A stretch of 64,000 nt of DNA from Butyricimonas synergistica DSM 23225 (GCF_000379665.1 NZ_KB903359.1:595413-659412); one strand, 5' to 3'; counted from the first letter of the stretch, positions 17,570 through 27,959 are shown. Made by a program: numbers and translations. The notes: a model not told the origin generated them from the sequence alone.

Positions 17570-18475
17570 TTAAATCAGACCGATAATATCCCGCACGCAC
17601 GTGAAACCATTCTGATCCAAGTAGTCATTAATCCCGTCGATCACCTTGACGGTTACCATCGGGTCAATGAAGTTTGCCGTACCGATCTGAACGGCAGACG
17701 CCCCAGCAAGTAAAAATTCTATCGCATCAGTAGCGCTACAAATTCCACCCAAACCGACTACCGGTATTTTTACCACCTTGGCAACTTGCCACACCATCCG
17801 CAAAGCCACGGGTTTCACGCAAGGACCGCTCAGTCCCCCGGTGATTGTGCTTAAAACCGGTTTCCTCGTTTTCGTGTTAATCGCCATTCCCATCAGCGTG
17901 TTAATCAAGGAAACGGAATCGGCTCCGGACCCCTCTGCCGCTAAGGCTATTTCCTGTATGCTAGTCACGTTCGGCGATAACTTTACCATCAGATGTTTCT
18001 TGTACACCTTTCGGACTTCATTCACGACTTCTGAAGCTGATGCACAGGAAGTTCCGAATGCCATGCCACCTTCTTTCACGTTCGGGCACGATATATTCAA
18101 CTCTATTCCGGGAATATTCTCCAATTCGTTGATTTTCTCGGCGGTTGCGACATAGTCACTCACCGTGGAACCAGAAACATTAACCAGAATATTACTCTTG
18201 ATATCCTTGATCGTCGGGTAAATGTGTTCGATAAAGTAATCGACGCCTTTATTTTGCAATCCCACGGCATTTAGCATACCGGAAGGAGTTTCTGCCATAC
18301 GGGGGTAAGGATTTCCTTCACGATGTTTAAGCGTAGTACCTTTTACAATAAACCCACCTAAACGTTCCAGATCAATAAAATCCTGGAATTCTGTCCCGTA
18401 ACCAAACGTCCCGGATGCTGTCAACACGGGATTCTTTAATGCTAAACCATTGATATTGATGCTTAAATCTGCCAT
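17570..18475 (-). CDS. pyrD: Dihydroorotate dehydrogenase B, catalytic subunit
   Basis: 301-residue FMN enzyme of pyrimidine synthesis, class 1B, which oxidises dihydroorotate to orotate and passes electrons to NAD through the PyrK subunit. Visible features: the N-terminal [15 protein letters not shown] flavin loop, the catalytic cysteine in [13 protein letters not shown], the FMN-phosphate segments [20 protein letters not shown] and VQIGTANF. Its start overlaps the end of pyrK by 13 bases, matching the physical PyrD-PyrK complex. Full length, cytosolic. Confidence 0.96.
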   Translation of the reverse strand: MADLSININGLALKNPVLTASGTFGYGTEFQDFIDLERLGGFIVKGTTLKHREGNPYPRMAETPSGMLNAVGLQNKGVDYFIEHIYPTIKDIKSNILVNVSGSTVSDYVATAEKINELENIPGIELNISCPNVKEGGMAFGTSCASASEVVNEVRKVYKKHLMVKLSPNVTSIQEIALAAEGSGADSVSLINTLMGMAINTKTRKPVLSTITGGLSGPCVKPVALRMVWQVAKVVKIPVVGLGGICSATDAIEFLLAGASAVQIGTANFIDPMVTVKVIDGINDYLDQNGFTCVRDIIGLI

Positions 18476-19224
18476 TTCAAGTCTTTTATATTAAAAATAG
18501 GACCTTCCGTACACACACATTTATGACCTTCCTTCGTGTCTGTCACGCAACACAAGCAAGCCCCGATTCCACACGCCATCGTGTTTTCCAAAGATACTTC
18601 ACATTCTATATTTTTAGAATTGGCATAACCGGCAACTGCTCTCATCATCACTTCTGGACCGCAACAGAAAATATGGTCAAACGATTCGTTCAGTATAGAG
18701 TGTTGAGTCACGTATCCTTTTTCCCCGAAAGAACCATCCTCGGTAGTATAATATACCGAAGCGTATTTTTCAAATTCTTCTTTACGAAGAATGTCTTTAT
18801 CCGTGCGTGTTCCGATTAATACCACGGGAGATAGTCCCCGGGCTTTCATTTCCCGTGAAAGATGCAGCATCGGGGCAACCCCACAACCACCGCCTATCAG
18901 CAGTGGTCTACCGGAAGAAGGAATTGTAAAGTTATTACCCAAAGGTAGTATAATATTCAACTTCTGTCCGGGCTCAATTTCTCCCAGGGTAGATGTCCCA
19001 CATCCTACAATCTTGATAAAGAGATACAATAGTCCATTCTCTACATCTACATCATGCACGGATATAGGTCTTCTTAAAAAAGTGGATGGAGAATGATCTA
19101 CCCGTACATTGACAAACTGTCCGGGTTTTATCTCCGGCAATTCAGATGAATACAGTACCAGTAGAATGGTATCGTCATTCAATCTCTTGTTTTCTTTGAC
19201 CGTGAAATCTATAATCTTCTTCAT
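18463..19224 (-). CDS. pyrK: Dihydroorotate dehydrogenase B, electron-transfer subunit
   Basis: 253 residues of the ferredoxin-reductase type. It has an FAD-binding barrel ([12 protein letters not shown]), an NAD-binding fold ([19 protein letters not shown]) and a C-terminal [2Fe-2S] cluster with cysteines in [14 protein letters not shown] and [10 protein letters not shown]. It takes electrons from PyrD to NAD. It is the upstream gene of the pyrK-pyrD pair and is separated from uvrA by 33 bp, so read-through from uvrA is possible. Confidence 0.95.
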   Translation of the reverse strand: MKKIIDFTVKENKRLNDDTILLVLYSSELPEIKPGQFVNVRVDHSPSTFLRRPISVHDVDVENGLLYLFIKIVGCGTSTLGEIEPGQKLNIILPLGNNFTIPSSGRPLLIGGGCGVAPMLHLSREMKARGLSPVVLIGTRTDKDILRKEEFEKYASVYYTTEDGSFGEKGYVTQHSILNESFDHIFCCGPEVMMRAVAGYANSKNIECEVSLENTMACGIGACLCCVTDTKEGHKCVCTEGPIFNIKDLKWQI

Positions 19225-19257
19225 TTATTCAGTATTTCCCAATAGTTTCTATTTATA

Positions 19258-22017
19258 TCATTTAGTTTGCAACTTCTCTGCAAGATATTTACCCGTGTAT
19301 GAATTTTTACATTTTACCAACTCTTCCGGAGTTCCCTCAAACACCAGGTAGCCCCCTTCGCTTCCTCCCTCGGGACCCAAGTCTATGATATTATCGGCAC
19401 ATTTGATCACGTCCATGTTGTGTTCGATGATTAATACCGTGTGTCCTCGGTCGATTAATGCGTTTAAGGAATCCATCAACTTGTGAATATCGTGGAAATG
19501 CAATCCAGTCGTGGGTTCGTCAAACACGAACAACGTGGGATCTGCATTTTCTTGGCTTAGGTGATACGCTAATTTCACCCGCTGGCTCTCTCCGCCACTC
19601 AACGTGCTGGAAGACTGCCCCAATTTGATATACCCGAGTCCGACATCAACCAATTTCTGCAATTTTGACACGATACTACGCTCGCTATGGCTTGTCCCGG
19701 AGGAAAAAAATTCAACGGCTTGATTTACCGTCATCTCCAGAATATCATATATATTTTTGTCTTTATACTTGATTTCCAGCACTTCGTCCTTAAACCGTTT
19801 TCCTTTGCAATGCTCGCATTCCAGGTAGACGTCTGCCATGAATTGCATTTCGACCTTGATTATTCCTTCTCCTTGGCATTCTTCGCAACGCCCGCCCGGA
19901 ACATTGAAAGAGAAATGAGCCGGTTTGAAACCGTTTAATTTAGCCAATTTCTCGTCCGCGTATATTTTTCGAATATCATCCCACGCTTTCAAGTAAGTGA
20001 CAGGATTGGAACGGGAAGATTTCCCGATCGGATTCTGGTCTATATACTCGACTCCATGTATTAAGTCGACATCACCGGACAATTTATTAAAACTTCCGGT
20101 ACGATCGGAATAATCCCCGTAGTATTTTTTCAAGGCAGGCACAAGAATCGTTTTGATTAATGTACTTTTCCCCGAACCACTTACACCGGTCACCGCCGTC
20201 ATGATTCCTAGAGGAATCGTGACATTTATATTTTTCAAGTTATTTTCCGTTGCCCCGGAAAGTTCGATTTTGCGGCTTGATTTTTTCCTGATCGCGGGAA
20301 CCGGAATGCTTTTTTTACCATAAATATAATCGGCAGTCAATGTATCCGCTTTAGTAAGTTCTTTTAGTGAACCCTGAAAAACGATTTCACCTCCCAGGCG
20401 TCCGGCTAACGGTCCCACGTCGATAATCTCATCGGCTGATTTAATAATATCTTCGTCATGCTCCACGACAACAACAGTGTTGCCCAAATCTCGAAGACGA
20501 TGCAACACGTCAATCAACCGATCCGTGTCTCGGGAGTGTAGTCCTATACTCGGTTCATCCAAAATATACAAGGAGCCGACCAAGGCTGATCCCAAGGAAG
20601 TTGCCAAATTAATACGTTGTGATTCTCCCCCAGAGAGAGAAGAAGATAAACGGTTGAGAGTTAAATAACCAAGACCGACATCCAGCAAGAAATTGATTCG
20701 ATTATGAATATCCGGAAGTATACGAGCGGCAATCGTTCGATCGTGTTCGGATAAATTCAGCGTATCGAAAAACGTTTTCAGTTCCGTGATCGGCATATCC
20801 ACGAGTTCGGTAATCGCTTTACCACTTATTTTCACGTAAGTAGCCTCTTTTTTCAAACGAGTTCCATGACATACCGGGCACTTCGTCTTCCCGGTATAAC
20901 GTGCAATCATCACCCGGTTCTGTATCTTGAACTTCTTGGATTCTAGATACTCGAAGAAAGCGTAGATTCCGCTTTCACTGTTCCAGAGAATATTTTTTTC
21001 CTTTTCAGTCAACTCATAATAGGGGGTATGCACGGGAAAATCTACCTTGTGTGCGTTTTGCACGAAATAGTGTTTCCATTCACTCATTTTTTCTCCCCGC
21101 CAACACATGACGGCATCATCATAAACACTCAAGGATTTATTCGGCACCACGAGGTCTTCGTCTATTCCCAAAATCTTACCGTATCCCTCGCATTTCGGGC
21201 AAGCCCCGATAGGAGAGTTAAAACTGAACGTGTTGATTGTTGGTATTTGAAACGTGATTCCGTCTGCTTCAAATTTATTTGAGAAGGACTTTATTTTACC
21301 ATCGATTTCCACGTAACAAGTTCCATCGCCCTCGTATAGAGCCGTTTCAATTGAATCTTTGATTCTGGAAATCGTATCTTTTTCATGATTGACTCGGATT
21401 CGGTCGATCACTAGAAAAATCTCCTTCACAGGATCAAGCACTTCTTGTTTGTCGATCAAATCGGAGATTCGGATAAATTCATCGCCATATTTCAATCTTG
21501 CGAATCCTTGGCTAATCAAAAGAGGAAGTCCCTCGTTTGTCATGTCCTTGGATTTTGTCATGATAACAGCAACTTGATCTGTATCTTGATCTAGAACGTA
21601 TTTGCTAATATCATCTACACTATGACGTTTCACTTCTTCACCGGAAACCGGAGAGTACGTTCTGCCGGCTCTCGCGTACAAAAGTTTTATATAATCGTAC
21701 AATTCAGTGGAGGTACCTACCGTTGACCGAGGATTTGAGGTGTTCACCTTCTGCTCGATAGCCACGGCAGGAGGGATGCCCTTGATATAATCGCATTCCG
21801 GTTTATTCAATCTTCCAAGGAATTGACGTGCGTACGAAGAAAGGCTCTCCACGTAACGACGTTGTCCCTCGGCATATAAAGTATCAAAAGCTAATGAAGA
21901 CTTACCACTTCCGGAAACTCCGGTAATCACCACCAGTTGATTCAATTTTATATCCAGATCAATATTCTTCAGGTTGTGAACCCGTATTCCTTTCAACTCA
22001 ATTCTCTGCTTGCTCAT
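19258..22017 (-). CDS. uvrA: Excinuclease ABC subunit A
   Basis: 919-residue damage-recognition ATPase of nucleotide excision repair, with two ABC modules. The Walker A motifs are GVSGSGKSSLAFDTLY near residue 35 and GVSGSGKSTLIKT in the second half. Signature motifs are LSGGESQRINLA and LSGGESQRVKLA. Zinc-finger cysteine pairs appear in CPKCEGYG, CPVCHGTRL and CEECQGEG/CEHCKGKRF. All parts are present. It is slightly shorter than the E. coli form (940), and many Bacteroidales have two uvrA copies, so this could be one paralogue. It is single or leads pyrK-pyrD; a -7 box lies at 22040-22047. Confidence 0.95.
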   Translation of the reverse strand: MSKQRIELKGIRVHNLKNIDLDIKLNQLVVITGVSGSGKSSLAFDTLYAEGQRRYVESLSSYARQFLGRLNKPECDYIKGIPPAVAIEQKVNTSNPRSTVGTSTELYDYIKLLYARAGRTYSPVSGEEVKRHSVDDISKYVLDQDTDQVAVIMTKSKDMTNEGLPLLISQGFARLKYGDEFIRISDLIDKQEVLDPVKEIFLVIDRIRVNHEKDTISRIKDSIETALYEGDGTCYVEIDGKIKSFSNKFEADGITFQIPTINTFSFNSPIGACPKCEGYGKILGIDEDLVVPNKSLSVYDDAVMCWRGEKMSEWKHYFVQNAHKVDFPVHTPYYELTEKEKNILWNSESGIYAFFEYLESKKFKIQNRVMIARYTGKTKCPVCHGTRLKKEATYVKISGKAITELVDMPITELKTFFDTLNLSEHDRTIAARILPDIHNRINFLLDVGLGYLTLNRLSSSLSGGESQRINLATSLGSALVGSLYILDEPSIGLHSRDTDRLIDVLHRLRDLGNTVVVVEHDEDIIKSADEIIDVGPLAGRLGGEIVFQGSLKELTKADTLTADYIYGKKSIPVPAIRKKSSRKIELSGATENNLKNINVTIPLGIMTAVTGVSGSGKSTLIKTILVPALKKYYGDYSDRTGSFNKLSGDVDLIHGVEYIDQNPIGKSSRSNPVTYLKAWDDIRKIYADEKLAKLNGFKPAHFSFNVPGGRCEECQGEGIIKVEMQFMADVYLECEHCKGKRFKDEVLEIKYKDKNIYDILEMTVNQAVEFFSSGTSHSERSIVSKLQKLVDVGLGYIKLGQSSSTLSGGESQRVKLAYHLSQENADPTLFVFDEPTTGLHFHDIHKLMDSLNALIDRGHTVLIIEHNMDVIKCADNIIDLGPEGGSEGGYLVFEGTPEELVKCKNSYTGKYLAEKLQTK

Positions 22018-22039
22018 ATCTGTCCTTCCAAAATATTTA

Positions 22040-22047
22040 CAAAGATA
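22040..22047 (-). promoter_or_regulatory. Probable -7 box for uvrA
   Basis: The minus strand reads TATCTTTG (TAnnTTTG), 22 bases upstream of the uvrA start and downstream of the rplI terminator. Confidence 0.5.
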
Positions 22048-22063
22048 CGACTTTTCTCATAAA

Positions 22064-22089
22064 AAAAGCACCCTTGAGAGGGTGCTTTT
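22064..22089 (-). terminator. Terminator of the rpsF-rpsR-rplI operon
   Basis: An 11-bp perfect inverted repeat (22064-22074 and 22079-22089) around a 4-base loop. On the minus strand it is followed by a run of seven T. Confidence 0.92.
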
Positions 22090-22144
22090 AGCGTTTGGAA
22101 TATGTTTGGAAATGCGTTTAAGTCTTGTTAATGACTTGTTTTAA

Positions 22145-22585
22145 TTATTCAGAAATTACTTCGAACTCAACATCAACTTTAACTTCTCTGTGAAGTTTGA
22201 TGAGAGCGGTGTAAGTTCCTACTTCTTTTACGTCTTTCAGCATGATTTTCTTGCGGTCGATATCGAAACCTTTTTCTTTCAGACTTTCAGAAATCATGAT
22301 GCTGTTAACAGAACCAAAAATCTTACCGGTAGAGCTAGTTTTAGCGCCGATGGTAAGTTTTACTTCTGCTAATTGTGCTGCTAATTCTTCTGCTTCAGCT
22401 TTCAATTTTGCTTCTTTGTGAGCTCTTTGTCTTAAGTTCTCTGCAACAACTTTTCTAGCTGAAGGGGTTGCTAAAATAGCATAACCTTGAGGGATAAGAT
22501 AGTTACGACCGTAACCTTGTTTAACATCAACGATGTCATCTTTGTGTCCCAAGTTTGCTATATCTGTCAATAAAATTATCTCCAT
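22145..22585 (-). CDS. rplI: 50S ribosomal protein bL9
   Basis: 146 residues. The N-terminal rRNA-binding domain has the bL9 signature (ILLTDIANLGHKDDIVDVKQGYGRNYLIPQGYA), then a long charged helix and the C-terminal domain (SVNSIMISESLKEKGFDIDRKKI). Third gene of the bS6-bS18-bL9 operon, 21 bp after rpsR, ending at a strong terminator. Confidence 0.98.
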   Translation of the reverse strand: MEIILLTDIANLGHKDDIVDVKQGYGRNYLIPQGYAILATPSARKVVAENLRQRAHKEAKLKAEAEELAAQLAEVKLTIGAKTSSTGKIFGSVNSIMISESLKEKGFDIDRKKIMLKDVKEVGTYTALIKLHREVKVDVEFEVISE

Positions 22586-22606
22586 TTGTGTCCTCCTTCC
22601 TTAAAA

Positions 22607-22876
22607 TTATTTCATCAAGTCGGTTAAGTAGGGCAACAAAGCAAGATGTCTTGCTCTCTTCACGGCGGTTGCTACTTTCTTTTGGTACTTTACAGAAGTT
22701 CCGGTAATTCTTCTGGGAAGAATTTTACCTTGTTCGTTCAAGAATTTCTTTAAAAATTCCGGATCCTTGTAGTCGATAAATTTGATTTTTGCTTTTTTGA
22801 ATCGACAGTACTTTTTCTTTTTGATTTCAACCGTTGGGGGGGTCAAATATCTAATTTCACTTTCGTTCTGTGCCAT
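22607..22876 (-). CDS. rpsR: 30S ribosomal protein bS18
   Basis: 89 residues with the bS18 core [26 protein letters not shown]-like [19 protein letters not shown] and [14 protein letters not shown]. It sits beside bS6 in the 30S platform, and their genes are 3 bp apart here, as in most bacteria. Confidence 0.98.
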   Translation of the reverse strand: MAQNESEIRYLTPPTVEIKKKKYCRFKKAKIKFIDYKDPEFLKKFLNEQGKILPRRITGTSVKYQKKVATAVKRARHLALLPYLTDLMK

Positions 22877-22879
22877 GGC

Positions 22880-23230
22880 TTATTTCTCCTCTTGTTTTAC
22901 TTGATTTTTTGCTCTTCTTTTCAGTGCATACTCGTAAGCATACTTGTCTAATCTGAACGTCAAGAAACGAATCACTTTTTCGTCTCGTCTGTAAGAAGTT
23001 TCCAGTTTGTCAACTAAAGAACCTTCTCCTTCGAATTGGATCAAGTGATAAAAACCTGTCGTCTTCTTTTGGATTGGATAAGCCAGCTTGCGTAGTCCCC
23101 AAGCCTCCTCGTGCTCGATATTGCCTCCATTTTCAGCAATAACAGCTTTGAATTTTTCTACCGCTTCCTTTACCTGTATTTCAGATAAAACGGGAGTTGT
23201 GATGAAAACGGTTTCGTAATGATTCAACAT
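22880..23230 (-). CDS. rpsF: 30S ribosomal protein bS6
   Basis: 116 residues. Motifs of bS6: [15 protein letters not shown] at the start, [24 protein letters not shown] in the middle, and a basic tail. First gene of the rpsF-rpsR-rplI operon, read from a full-consensus promoter at 23282-23312. In other bacteria the bS6-bS18 complex can bind its own leader; the leader here is about 45 bases and I see no obvious mimic. Confidence 0.98.
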   Translation of the reverse strand: MLNHYETVFITTPVLSEIQVKEAVEKFKAVIAENGGNIEHEEAWGLRKLAYPIQKKTTGFYHLIQFEGEGSLVDKLETSYRRDEKVIRFLTFRLDKYAYEYALKRRAKNQVKQEEK

Positions 23231-23281
23231 AACTGATTGTTTATTAATACATTAAAGTAATAAAAATTATTTTATCGCCCG

Positions 23282-23312
23282 CAAAGTTACAACTTTACTT
23301 CGGATTTACAAA
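23282..23312 (-). promoter_or_regulatory. Promoter of the rpsF operon
   Basis: On the minus strand: TTTG (23309-23312), 19 bases, TAACTTTG (23282-23289), a full match to TTTG-N19-TAnnTTTG. Confidence 0.82.
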
Positions 23313-23361
23313 GAAATCGCCCATTTTAGTTTCCAGCCACACGGTTTTAGTTTAGCTTCTC

Positions 23362-24396
23362 TTACTTCCATATTTTCCGTTTATTTAGTTCTTTATGATA
23401 TTCACGGGCATAAGCGTTGTGTTGTCGGAGGGTACGGGAAAAGTTATGATATCCGGAAAAGTCGCTTTTAGCGCAGAAGAATAAATAATCATGTTTCTGG
23501 TAATTCAGTACGCTGTCAATAACTTTTATGGAAGCCATCCGAATTGGTCCCGGGGGAAGCCCCGCATACATATAAGTATTATAAGGTGAATCTATTGTCA
23601 GGTAACGATCCAAAATCCGGGAGATCGTGAAATCACCAAGCACAAATTTCAACGTGGGACAAGCATCCAACTTGATTCCTTTGTTCAGTCTGTTGATGTA
23701 AACCCCGGCAATGATAGGGTACTCTTCTGCTTTTATGGTTTCTTCTTCAATAATAGATGCCAAAGTGATTACTTCTTCAGGACTTAATCCCATTTCTTGG
23801 GCTTTTGCTATACGTTTTTCATTCCAGAACCGAGTGTACTCCTTCTTCATACGCTTCAATAAATCCATAGCCGATATATTCCAATAAATATCATAAGTAT
23901 TGGGAATAAACATCGCCAAAATAGTATTGGAATTAAAACCAAATTCAGCAAGTACGTTCGGATCGGTAAGCAAGCCCATCAACTCGCCTTTGGAAACGGC
24001 TAAATCTTCAAAGGCTTCATCGGCAAATTCTTCCAGCGTCCGCATATTATTGAATGTGAAATGAACCGGAATTTGATTTCCCGCCCGAAGCATATTAATC
24101 AGCTCGTTGTTGTTCATTCCATCTCGAATTTTGTATTTCCCGGGCTTCACTTGGGAAGAATACTTTTTCAACTTTGCCACGCGACTGAGAGTGTTAGGAT
24201 GTTTGATATACCCCCGGCTTCGCAAGGTTTCAAACACTTGAGCCACGGAATTACCATCCCGGACATAAAGAATCCCATCATCCGTCACCACCGTGTTAGG
24301 CGAAAACACATAATAATAACCGACACCTCCCAAGGCGATCCCGAGTACGGCGATCACCGCAAAAAATACAAGAATTCTCTTTGCCATTTTGCTCAT
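23362..24396 (-). CDS. mltG: Endolytic transglycosylase MltG
   Basis: 344 residues with one N-terminal membrane anchor (about residues 7-29) and a periplasmic YceG-like domain. It cuts nascent glycan strands and so sets their length. The active-site region is ITLASIIEEETIKAEEYPIIAGVYINRLNKGIKLDACPTL, with the catalytic glutamate in the IIEEE run, followed by SPYNTYMYAGLPPGPIRMAS. Alternative start three codons later. It lies 12 bp after the nucleoid-associated protein gene. Confidence 0.94.
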   Translation of the reverse strand: MSKMAKRILVFFAVIAVLGIALGGVGYYYVFSPNTVVTDDGILYVRDGNSVAQVFETLRSRGYIKHPNTLSRVAKLKKYSSQVKPGKYKIRDGMNNNELINMLRAGNQIPVHFTFNNMRTLEEFADEAFEDLAVSKGELMGLLTDPNVLAEFGFNSNTILAMFIPNTYDIYWNISAMDLLKRMKKEYTRFWNEKRIAKAQEMGLSPEEVITLASIIEEETIKAEEYPIIAGVYINRLNKGIKLDACPTLKFVLGDFTISRILDRYLTIDSPYNTYMYAGLPPGPIRMASIKVIDSVLNYQKHDYLFFCAKSDFSGYHNFSRTLRQHNAYAREYHKELNKRKIWK

Positions 24397-24408
24397 CAGG
24401 TAAAAGTA

Positions 24409-25455
24409 TTAGTTTTCTTCCCGGAAATACAATTTATAATAATTCATATCCCGATCTGCATCATAACCTTTCTCGATGTATTTCTTTTGCCCATGAATAT
24501 ACACGTGGAAATTCTTGTCCAATTTCAGCACGTGCTTGAAATATTTTTTTTCGTCTTTGACGGCACTGTTGGAAACATCAAACTGGTCTTTTAAAGCCAA
24601 CTCGTTCTTTTCCTCGTAATAGTTTTTGAAATCTTCAAAAGCATTGATTATCTGGGGATCACTGACGACTTCTTCTTTGAACAAGCTCTCGTTGAACACA
24701 TCAGCCTTATTAAAATAATCGATAGAACGATTCAGCATATCGATCTGGTCTGCCTTGGGTATATCGTTTTCTTGATTATAGACCTCTTGCACGAAATCTT
24801 TACAAAGTTTCAGGTAATTAGAAGTTTGGAAATAATTATCCTCACATTGTTCCAATCCCAGGAAAGCAGTAGTCCAATAAATTGCCTCCGAAGAATTGGT
24901 TTTATCAAGAATACTTACCCGATAACCGTTTTCCCCGTCGATATTGAATATCAAACAAGCCTTGTCCAGCTTTTTGATATTAAGACCTCTCTCGCTTTCA
25001 AGCTGGTAACTATTCTCGTTAAGAATGATTTTCAAGAAAGTATCTTTTGTTTCCGACTTGAAAATACCAATAGCATCACAAGGACCTTCTTCCAGCACAC
25101 AATTCTTAAAATGTACCATATAGAGTTCTCCTGCCTTGATATTCGGGTGATTGGATTGGTCGAACAAATGTTGGGCTATATTCACGGAGGCTTCATAGAA
25201 ACGGGCATCATCCTCGAAGATGGAGTTTACCGTGCTATACACCAAATTGTTATACAAATCTTCCTCCACGGGTGCAAAACGGTAATACGCATCCTTTTTG
25301 AAAGGGGAGAGGAAATAACTCTTCAATAAACTGTGTACATCCATATCATCCGGCAAGAAGCACGACTCGGAAAGGCGTAACTGACCATCTTCGTATTTAT
25401 TACCGATGTCATGGATCACGATATTATTAATTTCACAAGAATCAAAGTTCATCAT
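24409..25455 (-). CDS. Nucleoid-associated protein, NdpA/YejK-like
   Basis: 348 residues that resemble the NdpA (37-kDa nucleoid protein) family: an N-terminal INNIVIHDIGNKYEDGQLRLSE strand-turn, an alpha-rich middle with NIAQHLFDQSNHPNIKAGELYMVHF, and a C-terminal part ending in YFREEN. No membrane segment. Its role in DNA binding is taken from the family and its specific function is unknown. It lies between an outer-membrane DUF3078-like gene (5 bp upstream) and mltG, so the three are probably one transcript. Confidence 0.8.
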   Translation of the reverse strand: MMNFDSCEINNIVIHDIGNKYEDGQLRLSESCFLPDDMDVHSLLKSYFLSPFKKDAYYRFAPVEEDLYNNLVYSTVNSIFEDDARFYEASVNIAQHLFDQSNHPNIKAGELYMVHFKNCVLEEGPCDAIGIFKSETKDTFLKIILNENSYQLESERGLNIKKLDKACLIFNIDGENGYRVSILDKTNSSEAIYWTTAFLGLEQCEDNYFQTSNYLKLCKDFVQEVYNQENDIPKADQIDMLNRSIDYFNKADVFNESLFKEEVVSDPQIINAFEDFKNYYEEKNELALKDQFDVSNSAVKDEKKYFKHVLKLDKNFHVYIHGQKKYIEKGYDADRDMNYYKLYFREEN

Positions 25456-25460
25456 AATGT

Positions 25461-27083
25461 TTAAAATCTAAAATGTACTCCTATATTCAATGTTTCTTTA
25501 AACTGTATCTTTTTTGAATCGTTCTGGTTATACACAGCATTGGCGTATATTGATGTCTGCATAAAGTAATTTATTCTAAAATTCAATGTCAACCGCCAAT
25601 CAACCGTGAGTTTCTCCGGTTGCTCGTAATAACTTGAAAACAGCATCAAGTGATTATCCACGTTGAGAAATTTAAAAAGCGTGTGCTTATTCTTCAACTC
25701 AATCTTGGCTCCGGCATCACTTTTATATCTTTTTCCGGCTTCAATACCGTACCGGGTGACATCCACCGAGTTTGTATCCCGTACATATACCCACTGCCCG
25801 GCAATAGGGGAGAGATATAACGAGATATTATCCTTCGGTTTATAATCCAAACCCAAAGATAAAGTAAAATTACCGGGTGACAAAAAGTTTGCAATCACGG
25901 TTTCTCTGTCCGAGGCGTTGTATGAATTGAACAATACGGTATTCATATCAAACTGGGTAGCGTAATTCCAGTGCCGGAACGCCTTAACACCGAGTTTGGA
26001 TTGTATTTCCAGTTTATCCTCATTTTTACTTAAATCTTCACTTCCGCTCTTTAAAGCCCCCAACCGATAGCGGAATGAATTTTCCCACGTTGTACTTCTC
26101 TTCTTGTAAGTGGCAAAATATTTCAAATCGGAAAGAATAGAAAGCGAATTTTCACCACCGCTAGCCCAGTTGCTACTGATAAAACCTTGTCCGAACGATA
26201 ATGAAACATCGGAATAATAAGTCCAATGCCGTCTTTCTATTGTACCGATTTTCATTTCAGCCAAAACGAAATAAGCAGAATCGGAAGCTACCAGCAAACA
26301 TTCTTCCGGTTGTTCTTGCCGGAAAGCGAATCTTCGTGTCTGGTAGACATCATTATCCAGTAGAAATTTAATCTGTTTACCCCGTGGCATCACTTTTATC
26401 CAGCCACCGATAGAGTCCCCGACGAAATTCTCCGTCATCATACGATGGTATTCAGCACGTCCCGTGTTCAGCCATATATTTTTTGAACGATCGGAAGCAC
26501 CCAAAATCGTGATCAAAACAGAATCACGGCTTCTTTCTTTCATCCATTGATAATTCTCGTCCTGCTCCATAAAAGCGAGCAGGGCTTCCAGATCCTGATT
26601 CAAAAATATATCATACCGGGTAGAATCCAACAAATGTAAAGAATCCAATTCCGGGTTAGCCCGGTAAAAATCAAGACTATCCCTCGATATACGCTCTTGA
26701 ATCATTGCAATAGCCTCTTCTTTGGCTTTAACTGTTTCAAAATACGTTCTCACGTAATTCAGCATATATTTAATATGCTCGTTTTCAGCATAATCTCTCA
26801 AAATTCTGATTGCCCGACTCAGTTCGTAATACTTGTACCGATCCCTTTTCAAGTTATCTAGAGCGTAACGAGTGGCAGGATTATTTATATGTGTATTTTT
26901 CAAGTATTGGTAGACGTATTTTATTTGAGGAACGGTATGAGAAATAGAATCTGCACGAGTATGTTTTACCGGCAACACGTACGAAGGATGTACCGACATC
27001 ACCCGAGAGTGTTTCTTTTCTTGAGCGAAAAGAAAATTCTGGGACAAAGTAAGAATAAAAAATACAATAACAACAGACCTCAT
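25461..27083 (-). CDS. DUF3078-like outer-membrane-associated protein
   Basis: 540 residues. A signal peptide ends at about residue 21 (FILTLSQNFLFAQ). The first half is helical and charged. The second half (about 290-540) is the DUF3078-type beta-rich domain: DVSLSFGQGFISSNWASGGENSLS, then repeated amphipathic strands ending in NIGVHFRF with a C-terminal phenylalanine, typical of outer-membrane barrels. Function unknown. It is 15 bp from the SDR gene upstream and 5 bp from the nucleoid protein gene downstream. Confidence 0.8.
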   Translation of the reverse strand: MRSVVIVFFILTLSQNFLFAQEKKHSRVMSVHPSYVLPVKHTRADSISHTVPQIKYVYQYLKNTHINNPATRYALDNLKRDRYKYYELSRAIRILRDYAENEHIKYMLNYVRTYFETVKAKEEAIAMIQERISRDSLDFYRANPELDSLHLLDSTRYDIFLNQDLEALLAFMEQDENYQWMKERSRDSVLITILGASDRSKNIWLNTGRAEYHRMMTENFVGDSIGGWIKVMPRGKQIKFLLDNDVYQTRRFAFRQEQPEECLLVASDSAYFVLAEMKIGTIERRHWTYYSDVSLSFGQGFISSNWASGGENSLSILSDLKYFATYKKRSTTWENSFRYRLGALKSGSEDLSKNEDKLEIQSKLGVKAFRHWNYATQFDMNTVLFNSYNASDRETVIANFLSPGNFTLSLGLDYKPKDNISLYLSPIAGQWVYVRDTNSVDVTRYGIEAGKRYKSDAGAKIELKNKHTLFKFLNVDNHLMLFSSYYEQPEKLTVDWRLTLNFRINYFMQTSIYANAVYNQNDSKKIQFKETLNIGVHFRF

Positions 27084-27098
27084 GCAACTAATTACTTG

Positions 27099-27908
27099 TT
27101 ATTTGAACGGAGAATTCGGTTCTTTCGCCATATGACTGTAAGCCAACTTATCCAGTAAACTGGGAAACCATTTGCTCAAGAACACGGATATTTTCCCTTC
27201 AACCAAAGTCATTACAATCTCTCGCTTCCGTTTAACAACGCCATTTACAATGATTTCCGCGCATCGTTCCGCACTCATCATATTGTTTTCGGCCCGCGGA
27301 CTATCGCCTTGCTGGCTACCATCAGCAACTAAAGCAGTTTTTCGAATATTAGAAGCCGTGAAGCCGGGTGCGGCAACAAGCACGTGCAGACCTTTTTTCA
27401 AATTCTCGACACGTAGCGTGTTCAAGAATCCTCGGACTGCAAATTTACTGGCAGAATACCCGGTTCTTCCGGGTAACCCGAGGAATCCCGCGACTGAAAT
27501 AATGCCAACCAGACTACCTTTTGTTTGCAATAAATAGGGTAAAGCATACTTTGTACAGTACACCGTTCCCCAAAAATTAACATCCATCAGACGTCGTATG
27601 ACCTCCAAATCCAAATCCTCAAACAGAGCCCGCATGGAGATTCCGGCGTTATTCACGAGTGTATCTATTTTTCCAAAGCGTTCGTGAGCTTTTTCCACAA
27701 GATTTTTGCAATCCAGTTCATTCGAAACATCCGTCTGCACGGAAATAATCTCTGTTCCTTGTGATTTTAAATCATCCTCAATTTTTTTCAGTTCTTCCAT
27801 GTTTCTAGCGCCCATAACAATTTTGGCGCCACGTTTAGCAAATTCATAAACCAACGCTTTACCAATACCGGAAGATGCTCCTGTAATAATCACCACTTTG
27901 TTTTGCAT
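27099..27908 (-). CDS. Short-chain dehydrogenase/reductase (SDR family)
   Basis: 269-residue classical SDR. The cofactor motif is GASSGIGKALVYEF (TGxxxGxG), then NNAGISM, the catalytic serine in GIISVAGFLG, and the Y-x-x-x-K in GYSASKFAVRGF. The C-terminal extension ends near a hydrophobic helix (FLSKWFPSLLDKL), which may give membrane contact. The substrate cannot be told from sequence. First gene of a likely SDR-DUF3078-NdpA-mltG transcript, with a -7 box at 27952-27959. Confidence 0.9.
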   Translation of the reverse strand: MQNKVVIITGASSGIGKALVYEFAKRGAKIVMGARNMEELKKIEDDLKSQGTEIISVQTDVSNELDCKNLVEKAHERFGKIDTLVNNAGISMRALFEDLDLEVIRRLMDVNFWGTVYCTKYALPYLLQTKGSLVGIISVAGFLGLPGRTGYSASKFAVRGFLNTLRVENLKKGLHVLVAAPGFTASNIRKTALVADGSQQGDSPRAENNMMSAERCAEIIVNGVVKRKREIVMTLVEGKISVFLSKWFPSLLDKLAYSHMAKEPNSPFK

Positions 27909-27951
27909 GAATCTTGTTTCTTAGGTGTTTAGAATTCCTTATTTTGATTTA

Positions 27952-27959
27952 CAAATATA
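27952..27959 (-). promoter_or_regulatory. Probable -7 box for the SDR gene
   Basis: The minus strand reads TATATTTG, 43 bases upstream of the SDR start. No clear -33 box at the right distance. Confidence 0.45.

Noticed and set aside
24061..24594. 177-codon plus-strand frame
   Set aside because: Antisense to both mltG and the nucleoid-protein gene; no coding features.
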